64,000 nucleotides of DNA from Epiperipatus broadwayi (GCA_028023455.1 JAQFVV010006255.1:4090001-4154000), one strand, 5' to 3'; shown: positions 36,401 through 50,665, counted from the stretch's first letter. Notes: generated from the sequence alone by a model not told the origin. A program made the numbers and translations.

Positions 36401-37190
36401 TGTGACCAATGTCCTTTTTTTTTCTTAAATGGTTATTACATCAGTCTTACTACTGCATTAATCATTCAAGATTTATCATAATTTTTTATCCATATTTTTA
36501 GATGACTGCTGAATAGATTCTGTGATGTGATGTACTGTGATTTCTCCTTAAACAGAGTCAGGAATCTCTTGCCTGTTAGCCACTTTACCTTCCATTGCCC
36601 ACTCTAAGTTTTCCCATATTCTGCTCCATCCCATTTCCACAGCATAATATTTGTCAACTCTATGGCCTTTATATCTAAATACCCCTTATCTTTTCCCAAA
36701 CCCAGCATAAAAACCAATAATCCACTTTCTAAATAATCACTTTTTTCATATTTATTCTTCCATAACTTCATTATTTGTACCCTTTCTGTTTTTAAGCATT
36801 TACATCAATTAAGAGATGCCTAATATTTTCTATTCCTTTACAGACTAAATCACCCATATTTTTCCATTTACATGTATATTCTCTTGTTGCTAAGGATCCT
36901 GTTCGAGCCTTAAATAATAAACTACTTTCCTTACTATTATCATATATTAACTCGCACCTAGTGTTCTGTTTATTTCTATATATATTTAAACTCTTTTTAC
37001 TCTCCATACTAGTTCTCCATCTCTTTAACTCCTTATTCTTTATTAATGAATCTTTTCTTTTATCCCATTCCTTACCACTATAACACTCAACAATCCTCCT
37101 AACACAATCATCCCATCTTTTGTACAAATATATTGATATAAATGCTTTATCCAAATCTTTTGCATATCGCATTATCTTACTCACTCATCT
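36401..37190 (-). pseudogene. LINE ORF2 C-terminal fragment (RNase H-like/zinc region)
   Basis: The minus-strand frame at 36792-37184 encodes SLNIYRNKQNTRCELIYDNS, then SSLLFKARTGSLATREYTCK, then a spaced Cys and HLLID. This is the usual layout downstream of LINE reverse transcriptases (IYR..., aRtG.L.t, C..C...E...HLl.C). Frames with stops continue to about 36420 (a KLWKNKYEKSDYLESG segment). It is not close to the other LINEs in the window, so a third LINE lineage is likely. The 5' part and RT are missing. Confidence 0.6.
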
Positions 37191-38038
37191 TGTTGCTTGT
37201 CCTTTACTAATAAATAATAATTAATAGTTAACTGCAATGCCACCCATGAATGAATGTATGGTATTAAGTAGTAATATAATTTATCTATTCATCACAAAAA
37301 TGTTAAGGCAATTGATATCATTAATCCATAATGAAATTTCATACAAAATTATTATTTTTACTTTTAAATCAGGCAAAACTACTACTGAAAAATATGCAAT
37401 GATTCAAACTGGATATAGCAGTGAAGCCATGAATCACAAGACTATTTTTTGAATGGTTTTCAAGATTTTATGATGGCAGGAATAGCATTGAAAAAAAGTA
37501 CAAATCATACTATCATATTTCATGTTGCTAAACATGATCCAAATATGCTAGCATCTTAATTTTTTTTTCAATGGGAAATACCTCAACTATGTAACTATAT
37601 AACATATGTGTTGAATTAAAGCTAACTGTGTGCAGTTTTTAGAAAAAGCTAAGCATTTGTTTCATAATTAGAAAATATTATAAAAAGTAATTAAATTCAT
37701 TCAGTAACGATAGATATTTGTAAGATTATGTAGTCTATTTGTTGAAATAATAGTTTCAGAGAGATATAGACATGGTGTTCTTATTTACTTAATTATTACG
37801 TAAAATAGAAGATACATAAATGTTATTCACATAAATAATATTGGAGAGTACACATTTTAATAGATTATATTTACTAATAATATATAAGTAATGGAATACC
37901 ACAAATAAACTTTGACCTAAAGCAAGATGCCCTAGATGTATACAAAAAAAGTTACATCTATTAAATACATGCAATCTTAATCTCTCTTCCCATAGTCTTC
38001 AGATAATCCATAAAAATAGTTTATTACATTAGAAAAAA
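37191..38038. other. A+T-rich non-coding DNA
   Basis: Several frames of 60-70 codons occur here, all with low-complexity translations. I see no gene. Confidence 0.5.
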
Positions 38039-38211
38039 TAGAGGGGATTTGAACCCAGAGTTTCAAGCTCCCTTCAGTCATCCATTTCATTTTATACAAC
38101 TGATACACATGACCACATACGTGTGAATAATCTCCAATATACATATTTTGGTTGTATAAGATGGAGTGAATGACTGAAGAAAATTTGAACATCAGAGTTC
38201 AAATCCCTCTA
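38039..38211. mobile_element. Foldback element with outward-facing B boxes
   Basis: Arms 38039-38101 and 38151-38211 are inverted copies. The right arm ends GAGTTCAAATCCCTC and the left begins with the complement. The loop contains CCAATATACATATTTTG, also present in the 4705-5206 element. Smaller relative of that element. Confidence 0.72.
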
Positions 38212-38239
38212 ATTATTAAATTAAATATATATATATAAG

Positions 38240-40880
38240 ATTCGTATTCGAATCTTAAGTTTCACCTTTTTCTGTCGTCTCTCACTGACCGGTCTATCCC
38301 GCCCAAATTTAAACTTTTTGGTATCGAATTGTGTGTGTAGCAATATTAAAAATGTATAAATATATGTAGAATTCAGCATAAACACGCACACATTTCGATC
38401 TCAAATTAAAGGCAATAAATAGGGATAAAATAATATAATTTAGATTTCTTAGTTATATAATTTTGTATAATTTTAATCATTTATTTTGGATTATAAAGTT
38501 CATATTTATTGCTTTGTTTAAATTTCGTTTAATAATAATTCTAAAAAAATCTGATGTAATATTTAATTAAAAGTTAAAATAATCTTATGTTCCCATTTTG
38601 TCTTTGAAATTTAAAAGCATTGGTCAGTGATAGATAATAGATTAATTAAAGAAAAATTCCCCAAAATATAATTAGTAAATGTAAACTGTAAACAATAGAA
38701 CGGCAGCTTTCTTTAATTAAAAACCAACAAAATGCATTGATTATCCTCAGGGCAGATTAAGTAGAAAATATCTTAACAAAAATGTGAGAGATCAAGATAA
38801 GAAAAGAGGACATCTTAGACTTGCTGGAGACATTCACTTAAACTTTAGCTTTGCTCTCGATCACTGAAAGTCTCCAAAAATAATAAAATAATTTGTTCCT
38901 GCCAAGGTAAGACCGAGTAAAGCACCTAGATTATTCTCCATTGGGAGATGGCCTATCGGATGCCGAACTTTCCATTGCCCATCATAAATTCACCATGAAG
39001 ATCTGCTGCCTGAAATAAATGAAAAAGCTGCTGCTGCTGTGAAATTAAATGAAATATCTAAATACAAGAAAGACTTGCCACTCGTGAACTTTTTGCTGCT
39101 AAACTAATGGAATCAGAAAACTTCTTATAAAACAGGTACCTGTCTGTGTTCAAACTCTAGAGTACTCTAATAATATGCTATAGCTCTTCTTCATACTACT
39201 TATCTAAATTATAAAATGTAAAAACTACCACATGTATAACTAAAACTGAATAATTAACTTAATGTGTAAATTTCTCTAATAATCTAGCTTACCTCACTCT
39301 AGCTTTGTTGGGTGCGTATTTCTATAATCTACATTTTTATCTATAGTTATTATTTAATTATTGCATGCTCACTTAAAACAATGAATGCGTGTCCAATTTT
39401 CATTAATATTTACTTTCCTAAATAACTTTACTTTCATATAAATTGACACGCATTCAGTGCATCATTTATTGTAATGCAGGGTCTACTACTTCGCAAATGG
39501 CTGGCATATTAGTTGTAATAACTCCCAGTTTATATATATTTTGTATTTATTAAATCTAATGAATAATTCTAGAAAATCCCATTTCTTTGAGAGTCGCCAG
39601 AGTTCTTGAGTAAATGTTGGTAATGTAGGGCCAAGTCAGAAACCTATTTAAATCTCATCATAACCGTTTATACAGTATACATGTGTTACATTTTAGAGAC
39701 GCGACGACCCATTCCGTCGTGAAATTTCCAGATTCTTCAGGGTTGAAATTAACCCCAGTCGTCCTAGGCAAGCGGGCATAATGGGTGCTCCCGTAGGACT
39801 TGACAATGTCATGCAGCCAGCCGGCAAAACTGCGACATGAACCGCTTGTCCCTGGTTATGCTTAGGTGACACCTTACTTCGTTGGGCCGATGGCTGAGAC
39901 CAGCCCGACATTCTTATAAACTCATTCACGGCATTGCACTTTCGATATACTGCCATTCCATATCGCCTTTCTGAAGCGTACCACGTGTTCCTTTACTTAG
40001 TTTTATTATTCTAAACATATCACTCCGCCTCTGCATTATCTGCATAATTCACTCTCAAATAAATGTTTGCCCTTTGTTATAAATAAATATTTTAATTAAA
40101 TAATTATATGTCTGCCATTACTCTTATAACCCATACTTTAGACTCTTGCATTGCAAAGGTATAAATCCCTCCAGGCATGCATTAGAAATACTCACTCGAG
40201 AATTTTAGGTAGCTAGATTACGCCTTCAAATAAATGTATTCCTTTTGTAAACATTACAGTATCGGAAATACCGCTACTGAAATCCTCAATATAAAATAAT
40301 GTCTAAATAAATAAATGTATTCTTTAAAATATAATCATGTCGCAAATCCCGCTACTGAAGCTGTTAGTCCATAAAATATTATTAGATTGTTTTATTAAAA
40401 TGTATTAATAAAGAATTTTAAACTATACGTCTGCAGTTACGTTTCATTTATTCGATACCCATTCTATATAATATGTCCTCGATTATGTAAATATGAATGT
40501 TTAATTAATATTAGTTTGGTTATTGGCTAACTCGAGAATAAAATCATGAGTCTCTTGCATATCCCTGACCACCATGCCTAAGGAAATATTTACTAATGTC
40601 GCATCAGATGCGTTGTTTCATGGAACCGATAAACTATGTTCGAACTCAGTACCACGGGTGGCTTCGCTACTCGATGGTGCTTTTGTTCTGTATGGTGGTC
40701 GAATTCTGCACTATGTTTATGAGTCACACGTTTTCTGACCATTACAATATACAGATGCTATACTTGTATTTAAATATTAGAAAAATTCAAATAGAAACTT
40801 ATTGGAATATATATATAAAACTTTCTTGGCTACAAAATCTGTCATTTAATATCAAGGTGGTCTTAACTATGATCTGATCT
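38240..40880. repeat. Possible solo LTR or LTR-like repeat with a GC-rich island
   Basis: The stretch has the same banding as the LTR at 13360: A+T-rich flank, a block near 38810-38880 that loosely parallels 14005-14070 (CATCTTAGAC...CTTTAGCTTTGCT...ATCACTGAAAGTCTCC), a hairpin (39382-39398 with 39440-39456), a GC-rich island at 39693-39960, then degenerate repeats of about 85 bp with ACCGCTACTGAA at 40270 and 40350. The 87-codon frame across the island on the minus strand and the frame at 40596 have no domain I recognise. A distant LTR relative is an inference; I cannot place its ends. Confidence 0.3.
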
Positions 40881-41039
40881 AAATTGATGATGAACATATC
40901 CCGATATAATTATATGTCCAATTATGAAATATTATATTCCTTATCAATGATCAAACATAAATTTGTCCATGATGATGTTTTCAAATAATTAATAATGATT
41001 CTAACACAAATGAAATAAAACAACTATATGAAATAAATA
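40881..41039. other. A+T-rich spacer
   Basis: Nothing recognised. Confidence 0.5.
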
Positions 41040-42240
41040 TTTTTTTTTATTGAACTGATTTTCACTGTACATTAGGACCTTTTCAAAATACACTTTTCTA
41101 ATACAATCACATGTACCATATATCTATCAATACTTTTTCTAACATTCATTTTACATAATCATTTTATGTAATCATATAACATATTTACACATATATATAT
41201 AGTAAGGAAATCAAATCATATATCATGTGACTTAATTATATTATGTATATAGATATCCCTCCTTTTTATATACATATTATTATTATACAATAAATAAAAC
41301 CACAATAAATACAATTAAATAATTATATATATCCCATAAATTGTATATTACTTTACATAAACTCTATTGAATTAAATATATACATATACTTTATACATTA
41401 AAGCAAATTATACATCATTTTTCATATATTTCTAATAACCATGCCTACAAATAAAATCTTATTTATCCATAATTAACTAATTATTTACATATATCATATA
41501 TTAACTTACAAAAAAAAAACAAATTAAACATATATTAAATTTTCTAATTATCCTTTAATGCCCATTTATTACTCAACTCTGCATGTCCTTTAACTAAATT
41601 AACATATTTACACATATTCTCCTGAATGTATACTGTCTCACAATATTTTCTTCTTTTACAATCTTTAACATATTTTATAACTTCCATATCTTCAATACAT
41701 CTCATTCTATGACCAGTATTTAAATAATGAACATATCATTTGGAATTCATATCCTGCCTCTCAATAGTCCTATTATGCTCATTTTCTTTTTCTAATCTTG
41801 TTTTCCCTGTTTGACCTATATATATATATTATTACAGCTCCTACAAATTATTTTGTATACTAATCCTATTTTACTTTCTTTATTATTCTTTCTCCTCATA
41901 TTTGATATCCATTTTTCCAAGCAATTCTTATATTCTCATGCAACTTATCTTTTCCTAAAATCTTATATACATCTTTACAATAAAATATTGATATCCATTT
42001 ATTATCAACCCATCCATCTTTATTTATTTTTTCTTTTTTCTTTCCCCATAATCACTTTACTTTTAGTATTCAAAACTCTTCTAATATATTTTTTATTATA
42101 TTTCATTTTTACATAATCATTTTCTATATTTATTTTCTGTTCAACAGATTCATTTTTATCTACATAAAATATATAATAGATCATCTATTCTTAAAGCACT
42201 GCTTTCCCAAATCAAAAGTTTGTAATCTTTCATAAAGTAT
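41040..42240 (-). pseudogene. Penelope-like element, GIY-YIG endonuclease and 3' end
   Basis: The minus strand encodes LVYKIICRSCNNIYIGQTGK (about 41800-41860), which is the GIY-YIG core with the PLE-specific Cys pair. It is followed by ENEHN (R..EH position), one stop, HYLNTGHRMRC (GH block), and a C-terminal helix ending with a stop at 41544. The frame upstream (to about 42240) continues with frameshifts and contains short Lys-rich blocks typical of the RT-endonuclease linker. The 3' flank at about 41060-41105 holds a TGAAAAGG...GTGAAAATCAG element resembling the damaged hammerhead-like terminus at 8935-9015. RT is absent. Confidence 0.8.
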
Positions 42241-44530
42241 TGATTTAAACAGACATTTTTTTTCTATTCAAAATCAGTTTTTTTTTTTTTACGTTTTGAT
42301 TAATAATAATCTATTTCTTGATATTGAAATTCTTAAAATATTATAATTAAGGAGACATGGAGTCTCCTTCTGTTTATCAGCATTAAATAAATTGCACAAT
42401 ATAGTTAACAAATTTAGACAGTGAATAATAGCAATAATAATTTTTATCTTTAAATCTATAAAAATTAACTATAACAAATTAGTTGTATTTCTGTCAAAAA
42501 AAGCATATACATTAATCATTGACATTATCTTCATTGAGAAATTCCACATGTTGATAGACTAAGTAAAAAACAATTAGTCAATTGCAACCTGTCCAGCAAG
42601 AGATTTATTAAATAATATTAATGGGCCAAAAGATGAGATGAAATTAAATATCTCTAATTTCCTCTATAAATAGATTTGTCTAATAAAATGATATTAATTA
42701 ATATAATTACCAATATAACCTTAGAAATATATGGTGGGTTGTTATCTGGAATTCCATAAGTCAAATTATTAACATATTATTATGGAAATCTAAGCTAGTT
42801 TTTTAAAAATAGTAAATCTTTGACAAAACTGTGAAAAACTTACAAATTAAATGAATAAAAAATTTTAAGTAAAATTTGAATTGTTTTAGAAAATTAGTGG
42901 CACAGTTAGTATAATTATATACTTATTTTCTAAAATTATAAAAAATGTTGAAGTCAAACTGAACTACCACAAAAAATCAGCTGAAATTCGAAAATATTAA
43001 GTTTTCTTTGATAGCATAGTACACAAAAGAATAAATACTAATTCACAAAAATGTTAAGATTAGTCAACAGAATATAAAAATCTCACAAGATATAATTAAG
43101 TTTATTATATGTTTTTTATAAGATAATGGCATATTAAAATTACTTTCATGCAACTTAAAAATAGTTATAACGAAATTATTATATTAAATAGTTACATTTT
43201 GAATGACAGGTATCAAATTAACTCAACCCACCTCACTGACACCATCTACTTTAGATAAATATAGTAATGACTATTATTAATCATTTACTAAATTAGAGAT
43301 TACCTGTAGTACAGATATAAACTTCAAAACTCAATTAAAGATTAATATATCTGAATTTTTAAAAGTAAACACACAAACACAAGGAATTATTGACACTTCT
43401 TTTTCCATGTAATATCTTTATAAATATATTAAATAACTTCAATATTACCACATATTCTTTTAAATTCACATAAAGATACAGTTGGTCCAAGGTCCACATA
43501 TATTTTTGTTATATGAAAAATATTTGCCTATATATTAAATAATAAACAATATTTTTATCTAAGATTATGCACCATTTTTCCAAATACTAAAAACAATCTT
43601 CTGACTATATAAATTTTTCTGGAACAGCCTATTATACTTATCTTTTAGTTAATTAGCATATATGATCAAGATTTAATTATCTGTTCTTATGAGTATAGAA
43701 TTCTATTTATAAAAAACCTCTATTATAAGTTTCTCGGTTTAATTCAATACAAATATTTATGGAAACAAAAACCACTATTTTCAGAAATTCATCCCTATTG
43801 AAAAGTTGGAAGCTGTTGGGAAAAGAAATCATAGTAAGTAAAGAATATATTTTCCAAATATATTATATTGAGGATTTTATATATTTTAGTTCCTTGAAAA
43901 ACTATAGAAAAAAATACAAATTAATCTATTTTAATATATATTTCTTTTAAAAAAAAAAAAATTTATTTGATTATAATTATTTTAAGAAATCACCATCATT
44001 CTTTTTTTTTTTATTTCAAAAAACAATTAACTTATTATTTAAGTTAAAAAAAAACAAAAGATCAAAATATGTTATGGTTAAGAAAATACTGATTTCCAAT
44101 TTTATTTTGTAGTTAGAATTCTCAAAAATTTATACAATCATATTAAAACTTATTAATCTTTCTTAATTTAAAAAATATGATACCATACCTTATGCATATA
44201 TATATATAACATCCGAGATTAAAACCCATAACACCATACAATAAATATTTAAAATCATCTCTAACCAAGCATAAATCAAAATTTACCAAAAATAAAGTGG
44301 CTACTTATTCTTGTACACTCTCTCTATATATATATATATATAATTTTGATGTGTGTATTCCTTCAAAATATATGTAAAATTCAACTTGATATATATTATA
44401 TACAGTAATATTCATATAATTCAATTCATTTTGTTAGAAGTACTTTGGACTATATTCCTTTTAGTCTTTGTCAATTATATAATAATATAATGTTGAATAA
44501 TCAAAATGAGACATTAGTTTAGTTTCAAAT
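42241..44530. other. A+T-rich non-coding DNA
   Basis: No gene, repeat or element that I can support. There is a (TA)n run near 44326-44343. Confidence 0.55.
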
Positions 44531-44870
44531 AACAACTTTATTCACACTAAGAAGATACATATGGATATCATTTAACCTCTTTTTATTATAGGTTATATGC
44601 TTACAATGTACAGTGGCTCTACAATAAAAACAATAAATAAGAAAACTAATGGTAAAAAATAAAAAAAATTACGTAAATATAAGCTACTTAGGAATTATTT
44701 GGGTCAATTTGTTGACCACCAAATTCAGAGTTTTAACAATAAATAACAATTAAATGGAAAGGGCTGGGTTATATTAATGTGACAACTATTAGACTCTCCA
44801 TAGGAGTCATTATGTCTAGTTTTTTTAATTTTGCCATGACAGTACTATAAGTACCTAAGTGTTTTGATCT

Positions 44871-47800
44871 TCAGAACTCCAGTTGGTCCCATGTCTGACT
44901 GGCTAACCAGTGCTGGCATACTTTCCAATCGTATTCTTTGGCCTCACCAAGTAAAAGTTCTTCTGGATTATTATTCAATCCATTGTCAAAGACTCTTATT
45001 TCTCACTATCCATATAGCAAAATTTACAAAGGTGGCCAGTCTAATTTTACCATAAAGGCCACTCTTTACCGCCTTTGCAATATTTGTACCTGTGATGTCG
45101 GCTTCCCTGAATCTTTTAAGGGCAAAAAAATGAAGATTATTCCATATTTCACATTGATCTAGAATATGACTCACTGTCTCTTCATTTTTATTACACATCG
45201 GGCAAATTGGATCTATACTGTATCCCCGCCTGTAGCACAGCAATGTGCATGTTGGGAGGGCTCCGAGGTTGACTTTTATCAGGAAATCCACCAGCTTAGG
45301 TTCAAGACTTATCCTTTTTGCCAACCTAGCAAACCTGGGAATGCTGATTGAGAGAAGACTCTCCACTGTCGACTCATTGTTTTGTGTCATACTAAATGCT
45401 TCTCAATAGTTAAGCTTAAAGCCAAACATAATGGCTGATATATTAGTTTTCCCTACAATCATTGACATTTGTTGTTGCAGCCAAATGCTTGTTTGTTTGG
45501 GTGGAGGACGATCCATTGGTTCTACCTTCACCAATGGCAAGGGGCTTTCCATACACAGGTTTTGGCTAAATAATGTTACTAGTATATTATATGTCCTTTG
45601 AAATAGGAATGTGGAGATTGAATGTAGTCCAAGCCCATTATGAGCCTTTGGTTTTTGGAGAAGACTCAGACTTATGACTGGGGCTTTTCTGCCCCAACAT
45701 AGTCTTCTGCATTGAGTTTCCACCTTGTGAATGAATGCTTTTGTAGGGAAAAACCCAGCCAGAAAATGTGATTTTTGGCAATACTATGGCATTGAGAAGG
45801 GCAACCTTTCCTAACAATGACAACTGGACCTTTGATAGTGAGGTAACTGAATTTACAACTTTCTTTAACAGGGATTCTTCAATCTCCTTCCTCATGATGT
45901 AAGGGGGGAGGCCAACATGAATACTAGAAACTTTTGTGGAGTTGCTCTGAATCTCCCCAGGATTTGCTTTCCTGATTTGATTGACCACATAGCCGACTTG
46001 GCCTCATTGACTCTTAGATCAAATTCACTAGCAAAGTGATCCAAGATATCCTCTAGCCCAGCAAACTCATCCTGAGATGAGAGAAACACCACCACATCAT
46101 CCATGTAGGAAACTTTGATGAATGCTCTCTCTCAGCAAAGGTATGGCAACACCCGAGAGTATTGCCTCAATGCCCAACAGCAATGGGTTTATATAGGCTG
46201 CAAAGAGGTGTGCACTTAGTGGTGAGCCCTGCGGGATGGAAACGCTTGGCTGAAATCCTGGAGCAACTCGACCATCCAATGAGAGAAACATTTCCTATTT
46301 TGTAGAAGGTTCTCAATCATTTGGAGATATGCCTTGGGCACTTGGAGCTCTTCCAGTACACTAAGGAGCACATCGATCCTGACGCAGTCAAAGGCACTGG
46401 CAAAGTCTAATTGAACTGCAACTGTCTGGGACATTTTCCCCCTGCGAACATGATCAACAATGAGGCGAAATCTGCTGATGGCATCTGCTGTGGAGCTACC
46501 CTTTTTGCAAATTGGCAGGCAGACAGTTGACTGATGATGTTCTCCTGGATGTCATCTTTTATCAGACCCTCAATGATCTTTATGAGAAGAGGGCTCATTG
46601 AGACTGGCCTAAGATTTTCAAAGTCACTAGGGCCCTCTGGTTTTTTAAACAAAGGCACCATAGCAATAGGATTTAATCATTGAATGTCCCAACTGTTCTC
46701 TGCCAGGAGGTCTACCATCCTTTTAATGATTGGGATTGTAAATGATCTTAGGTGTACCAGCAGGAATTTTGGGATTCCGTGCAGCCCAGGATGTGTTCCA
46801 TCAGGGAGTGCTTTAAGGTTTGCCACTTTTCTGGCTTCAGTGATTTTATATGTGGCTCCTTAAAATTTCTGTGGGTTCCTGTTATACCTAATGGTTGAAG
46901 CTTTTTCTCATGATAGTTCCTGATCCTGAGCAGCATAGGTTCACCTATATATTTTCTTTCATTTATCTCAATTGATTTTGGGGCTCTGGAGTTTCTGCCA
47001 GACCCAAGGGCCCATTTAAGGTAGCCCCTTGTCCAGCAATGCTGATCATTTAGATATTGCCTAGCCCTCTTTATTGAGAGGTATTCTGCAATGGCTTTTT
47101 GTTTGACTCTATACCTATTCTTAAGATCAATGATACCATGAATGTTTTGACTTTCATAGGCAAGGTCTCCAATTCATTGGCAATTCTATCCAGTTCACCA
47201 ATCAGGTGGAGTGGACCCTTTGTTTTTTTTGGTACAGCAGCTTATTAGTTCACTAAGTGAGCTTGTAAATGTCAACCATGCTTTTTCAATTAGGAGCGTT
47301 GGTAATTTGACTATATTAAATTTAATATAGATTTCAGAGATTAATTGGGTTGTGGCATTTGATGTGGTTAGCATTTGAATTGTATGTAGTAAGTTAATTA
47401 TCGATTCCTGTATAAACACTGGTTCTATTTTGACCTCTAATGAGAAGTGGTTGGAAAAGGCCACTGGCCATAGATGAGCCTCAATCACTGGAAGTAAGGA
47501 TGGTGACATGTACACCAGGTCTATGAGTGTCCATGTATATCTTGAGTAAAACAAAAAAGCACCTTCAGGGAACAATCTCTGCCACTTACTAGGGGCTGGT
47601 TGAAGCTGTTGTCAAATTTAGCTTGAAATGTTTCATAATTATGGTTGAAATCACCAATGATTATGGTCGGGAATGGACTGGTTCTCAGCACTATGTTTAT
47701 TGGGTGAATAGCACTGAAAACAACTTCCAAGTTTTTGGATAAATATAGATTCACAAGGTTGAATGTCCAACATCTATACTGTATCACTGCAATCAGGCTA

Positions 47801-48060
47801 TTTGTGTTTATATATAGAATTTTAAAAAGTTATTGTTAATCATTATTGCTATTCCTCCTGCAGTGGTATCAGAAAATGAATAATGAAAATGACCCAATGA
47901 CTGCATTAATTGGATAATTCTTGTGTCAGAGTTATGGTGCAATTTTGTCTCACACAAACACAAAATATCTGGTGCCTAGCACCTAAACCAATGTGACAGG
48001 GCATCAAGCTCTATCACGAGAATCCAGGCCCCTGATATTCACAGAAATTATGTTGAACAT
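44871..48060 (-). pseudogene. LINE ORF2, APE endonuclease and reverse transcriptase (frameshifted)
   Basis: It opens MFNIISVNIRGLDSRDR. The endonuclease shows DILCLCETKL (about 47930-47965), GDFN (about 47645), and WTLIDLVYMSP...SNHFSL, where the usual SDH has become SNH. RT fingers: PLFKKPEGPSDFENLRPVSM (46600-46660). Motif A: VQLDFASAFDCV (about 46380-46415). Motif B: SIPQGSPLSAHLF (about 46205-46245). Motif C: YMDD at 46097-46108. Then LSLLGKVALLNAIVLPK. The C-terminal zinc motif is CPMCNKNEETVSHILDQC (about 45150-45205), followed by NFAIWIVRNK and a last block ending at 44871. Stops at about 48015 and frameshifts near 47575, 46740, 46430, 46290, 46100, 45990, 45720, 45390 and 44990 make it dead. 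It would have nicked DNA and copied its own RNA there. Confidence 0.88.
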
Positions 48061-48065
48061 TATCA
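48058..48065 (-). promoter_or_regulatory. ORF1/ORF2 junction TGATAATG
   Basis: The ORF1 stop TGA and the ORF2 ATG are separated by only TA, so the junction contains TAATG. Similar stop-start arrangements let some non-LTR retrotransposons reach ORF2 by termination-reinitiation. That role is inferred here from sequence alone. Confidence 0.45.
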
Positions 48066-50665
48066 ACTTGATATTGGATTATGTTGCTGAGTCCTTTGCA
48101 CTTGGTCTGGGTTGCCTTGATCAGTCTTTTTTGATCCAGACTCCAGTAGAGGATATCCTAAGGCACTTGACTGGGTAGAGTTACTCTCAAATTGTTTAGT
48201 AATAATAATCTGCTCATAACTCTCATTTCGATGTTGGGGCAGCTTTATTATACTGCCGATTGATTCATCTTGTACTACATCATTAGGAAGATCCATGAGC
48301 TTCAGGGAAAATCTAGTTTTCTTCTCTTTAGATGTAGAGATGTTTGGTCTCTGTTCTTCTAAATCAACAAGGTCCCTTACAACTGCAACCTCTTCACAAG
48401 ATGTAGATGCAGTTGAGGATGATCCACCCTTCCTGGATTTGTATTTCCTCTTTTGCTGAAAAGGGGCATCCTGATGAGGCAAATTGATCCTGCAATCTGT
48501 GGCCGTTGCGATTTCACCCCCAATTCCCATTCCCTCCGACATGTCTTCATCATCTGAGGATGGATGACTGATCTGCATTCTAATGTGTCTTGAGGGACCA
48601 AGGGATAATGGACAATACCCTGAAGCAACTGCTTTTGGTTGAGATGAGCTTGATTCCATGTGTGGATGGGTTTTTGACATTTGTTCCAGGTTCAGTGATG
48701 TTTCAGCTGATATCATTTTTTGTTGGTGCATTTGTGGTATTTTCCCCATGTCATCCCACAATGTACACATTTTCGAGCTGGACATTCTCTCATAAGGTGT
48801 CCTCTTTGTAGACAATGAAAGCATTGTGGGGCTATTCCTCTAATGTTAATAATGATGGGGGACTTCGTAGCCTTCCACAAGACTCAGGATCACTAGAGGA
48901 GAAGTACCTTTCCCCAGCATGATTTTGAATTCCGCTATATTCGAGAGCATTTGAGGTTCATCATCATCTATTGGTTTATAGCCAAATGAGACTATCTTTC
49001 CATATGGAGCAAGTAACTTTTGCAAGTCGGTCATTCCAAAGTTTATGCCACAACTCCGTGCAGTTCCACTTAAGTATGTCGGGTGATCAAGATCGACTGT
49101 GACAAGATATCTACTTTCAAGGGTTTTATACAGGTTTCTAAAGGCCTCCTTGGCTATAGCATTGGTAAACTGAACAACCAGGTATCGGTCATTTGGATGG
49201 AATAGTATTTTGTATACCGATTTACAAAGGTCTTGTGATTTGAGCAGTTCAAGTAGTGTTGCCACTGGGAATTTGAAAAGGCTAATCCTGTTGTCTGTTG
49301 TAGATAAGATCAGTGCATTCTCATGCTTATATGGCTGGAAGGATTTCATCAGAAGGGCAGGAATCGACTGATTGAATTTATCATTTATAATTTTATGTTG
49401 GTTTGGGTCACATCTGCCTCCTTCAGTAATTATGGATGAGTTGTCCATCATGGAGTCTAGAGCAACTGCAGCATTGTCTAAGCCCATTATTTCTAAGGCC
49501 TTCAAATGTCTATGACTGTCCTTATTAGTAAGGCTTTTGTCTTGACTACTATTTTTAATTGGTCCAACTGTATGAGATCCCACAGCAGCCTTTTGAGCAT
49601 ATGACATTGGCTCTTGGCTTTTGTTTTTATCAACAGGATTGTTTGTAGTGTTTTCTCTGTTCACCTGTTGTGGTATGGATTTAGGTCTTAGTGTTGGAAA
49701 CTCCAAATTATAGCTGTTGTCTGCAGTGATTAGATCATTTCCCAAACCTTTCTTGCTTCTGGTGTTGTAAGTCACCCTTGTGGTTTTTGGCATCACATAT
49801 TGGTTATGAGAAATATGATAGCTTTGCTCTTGTATGTTAGGCTGTGTTTCATTTATATTTCCCAGATTTTTATTTTTAACGGTTGAATTATTTTCATACT
49901 GCATAATGTTCAATGTTACTGAGGACTTTGGGGATCCAGGGTTTGAACTAAGTCCCCAGAGTGTATTGTGTTTGTTTTTGGCCTTGTATTCTTATTTTCT
50001 GACTCATGAATTAGATCGTTGTGATTTTGTTGTTGGTTTTTAAATTTTTTATTTCTGAGTAGCACCCTTGTACCACCGGAAGTGGGCTTACAGCTTTCGT
50101 TCTGATCATCAGAACTACATACTTTTTGCTCAGAAAGGTAGTTCATGCCAAAATCTATTTTATCAGATTCAGAATATGAGTTCAAATTAACCTTACTGAG
50201 GTGATTTTTCGATCTGCCATGTTTTCCCGCATTCAGTAACTTTCGGATTGTCACATTTGTATCGTAACTCATTTTCTATAAACGTTTGAGGTTGTAACTT
50301 TCTTCAAATGGGGTTTCAGGACTTGCTTTTTTTTTTGTAAGTACTTTTTACCATTATCTATCTCCCCTGACTGATTTATAGCTTTGGATTCATGTTTTCC
50401 TTTTGTATTTTCTATTTTTAGATTAGAATTCCTAATGTTTACTTTTTTTTCGATTTTTTTCCCCACATTATCACTATTCGATTTACTGGATATTTCTACT
50501 TTTTCCCAAGAATAAGATTTCGTGATTTTCAGTAATTTACTTTTAAATGAATTTATTTTCCTATTCTCAAATTCTAAATCTCTGTTTTCAACTAAGTTTA
50601 TGGATTTTCCTGAACTACTAAGGCTGGCTTTAGCCTTTTCTATGGCAGTGATTAGCGTTAAATGT
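48063..50665 (-). pseudogene. LINE ORF1, gag-like nucleic-acid-binding protein (frameshifted)
   Basis: The N-terminal 300 or so residues are hydrophilic and Lys/Ser/Asn-rich. The frame at 49913-48846 then holds an RRM-like module (YKILFHPNDRYLVVQFTNA ... LQKLLAPYGKIVSFGYKP). It is followed in a shifted frame (48840-48720) by two CCHC-type knuckles, CFHCLQRGHLMREC and CVHCGMTWGKYHKC. After a second shift an acidic/Ser-rich tail runs to a TGA at 48063-48065. At least three frame changes are visible (near 49914, 48850 and 48720). No ATG opens the frame after the upstream stop near 50665. ORF1 proteins of this type coat LINE RNA. Its total length of about 860 residues is long for the family. Confidence 0.8.

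Larger units (their letters stand above)
44531..50665 (-). mobile_element. Nearly complete non-LTR retrotransposon (LINE copy B), I/Jockey-like
   Basis: About 6.1 kb on the minus strand with two ORFs in LINE order: ORF1 (50665-48063) with CCHC knuckles, ORF2 (48060-44871) with APE endonuclease, RT and C-terminal zinc motif. ORF1 stop and ORF2 start are joined as TGATAATG. A 3' UTR of about 330 bp has an AATAAA (complement at 44537-44542). Gag-like ORF1 with knuckles plus an APE nuclease points to the I/Jockey/R1 group. Multiple frameshifts make it inactive. Copies A (11676-22250) and C (57566-57966) are relatives. Confidence 0.88.
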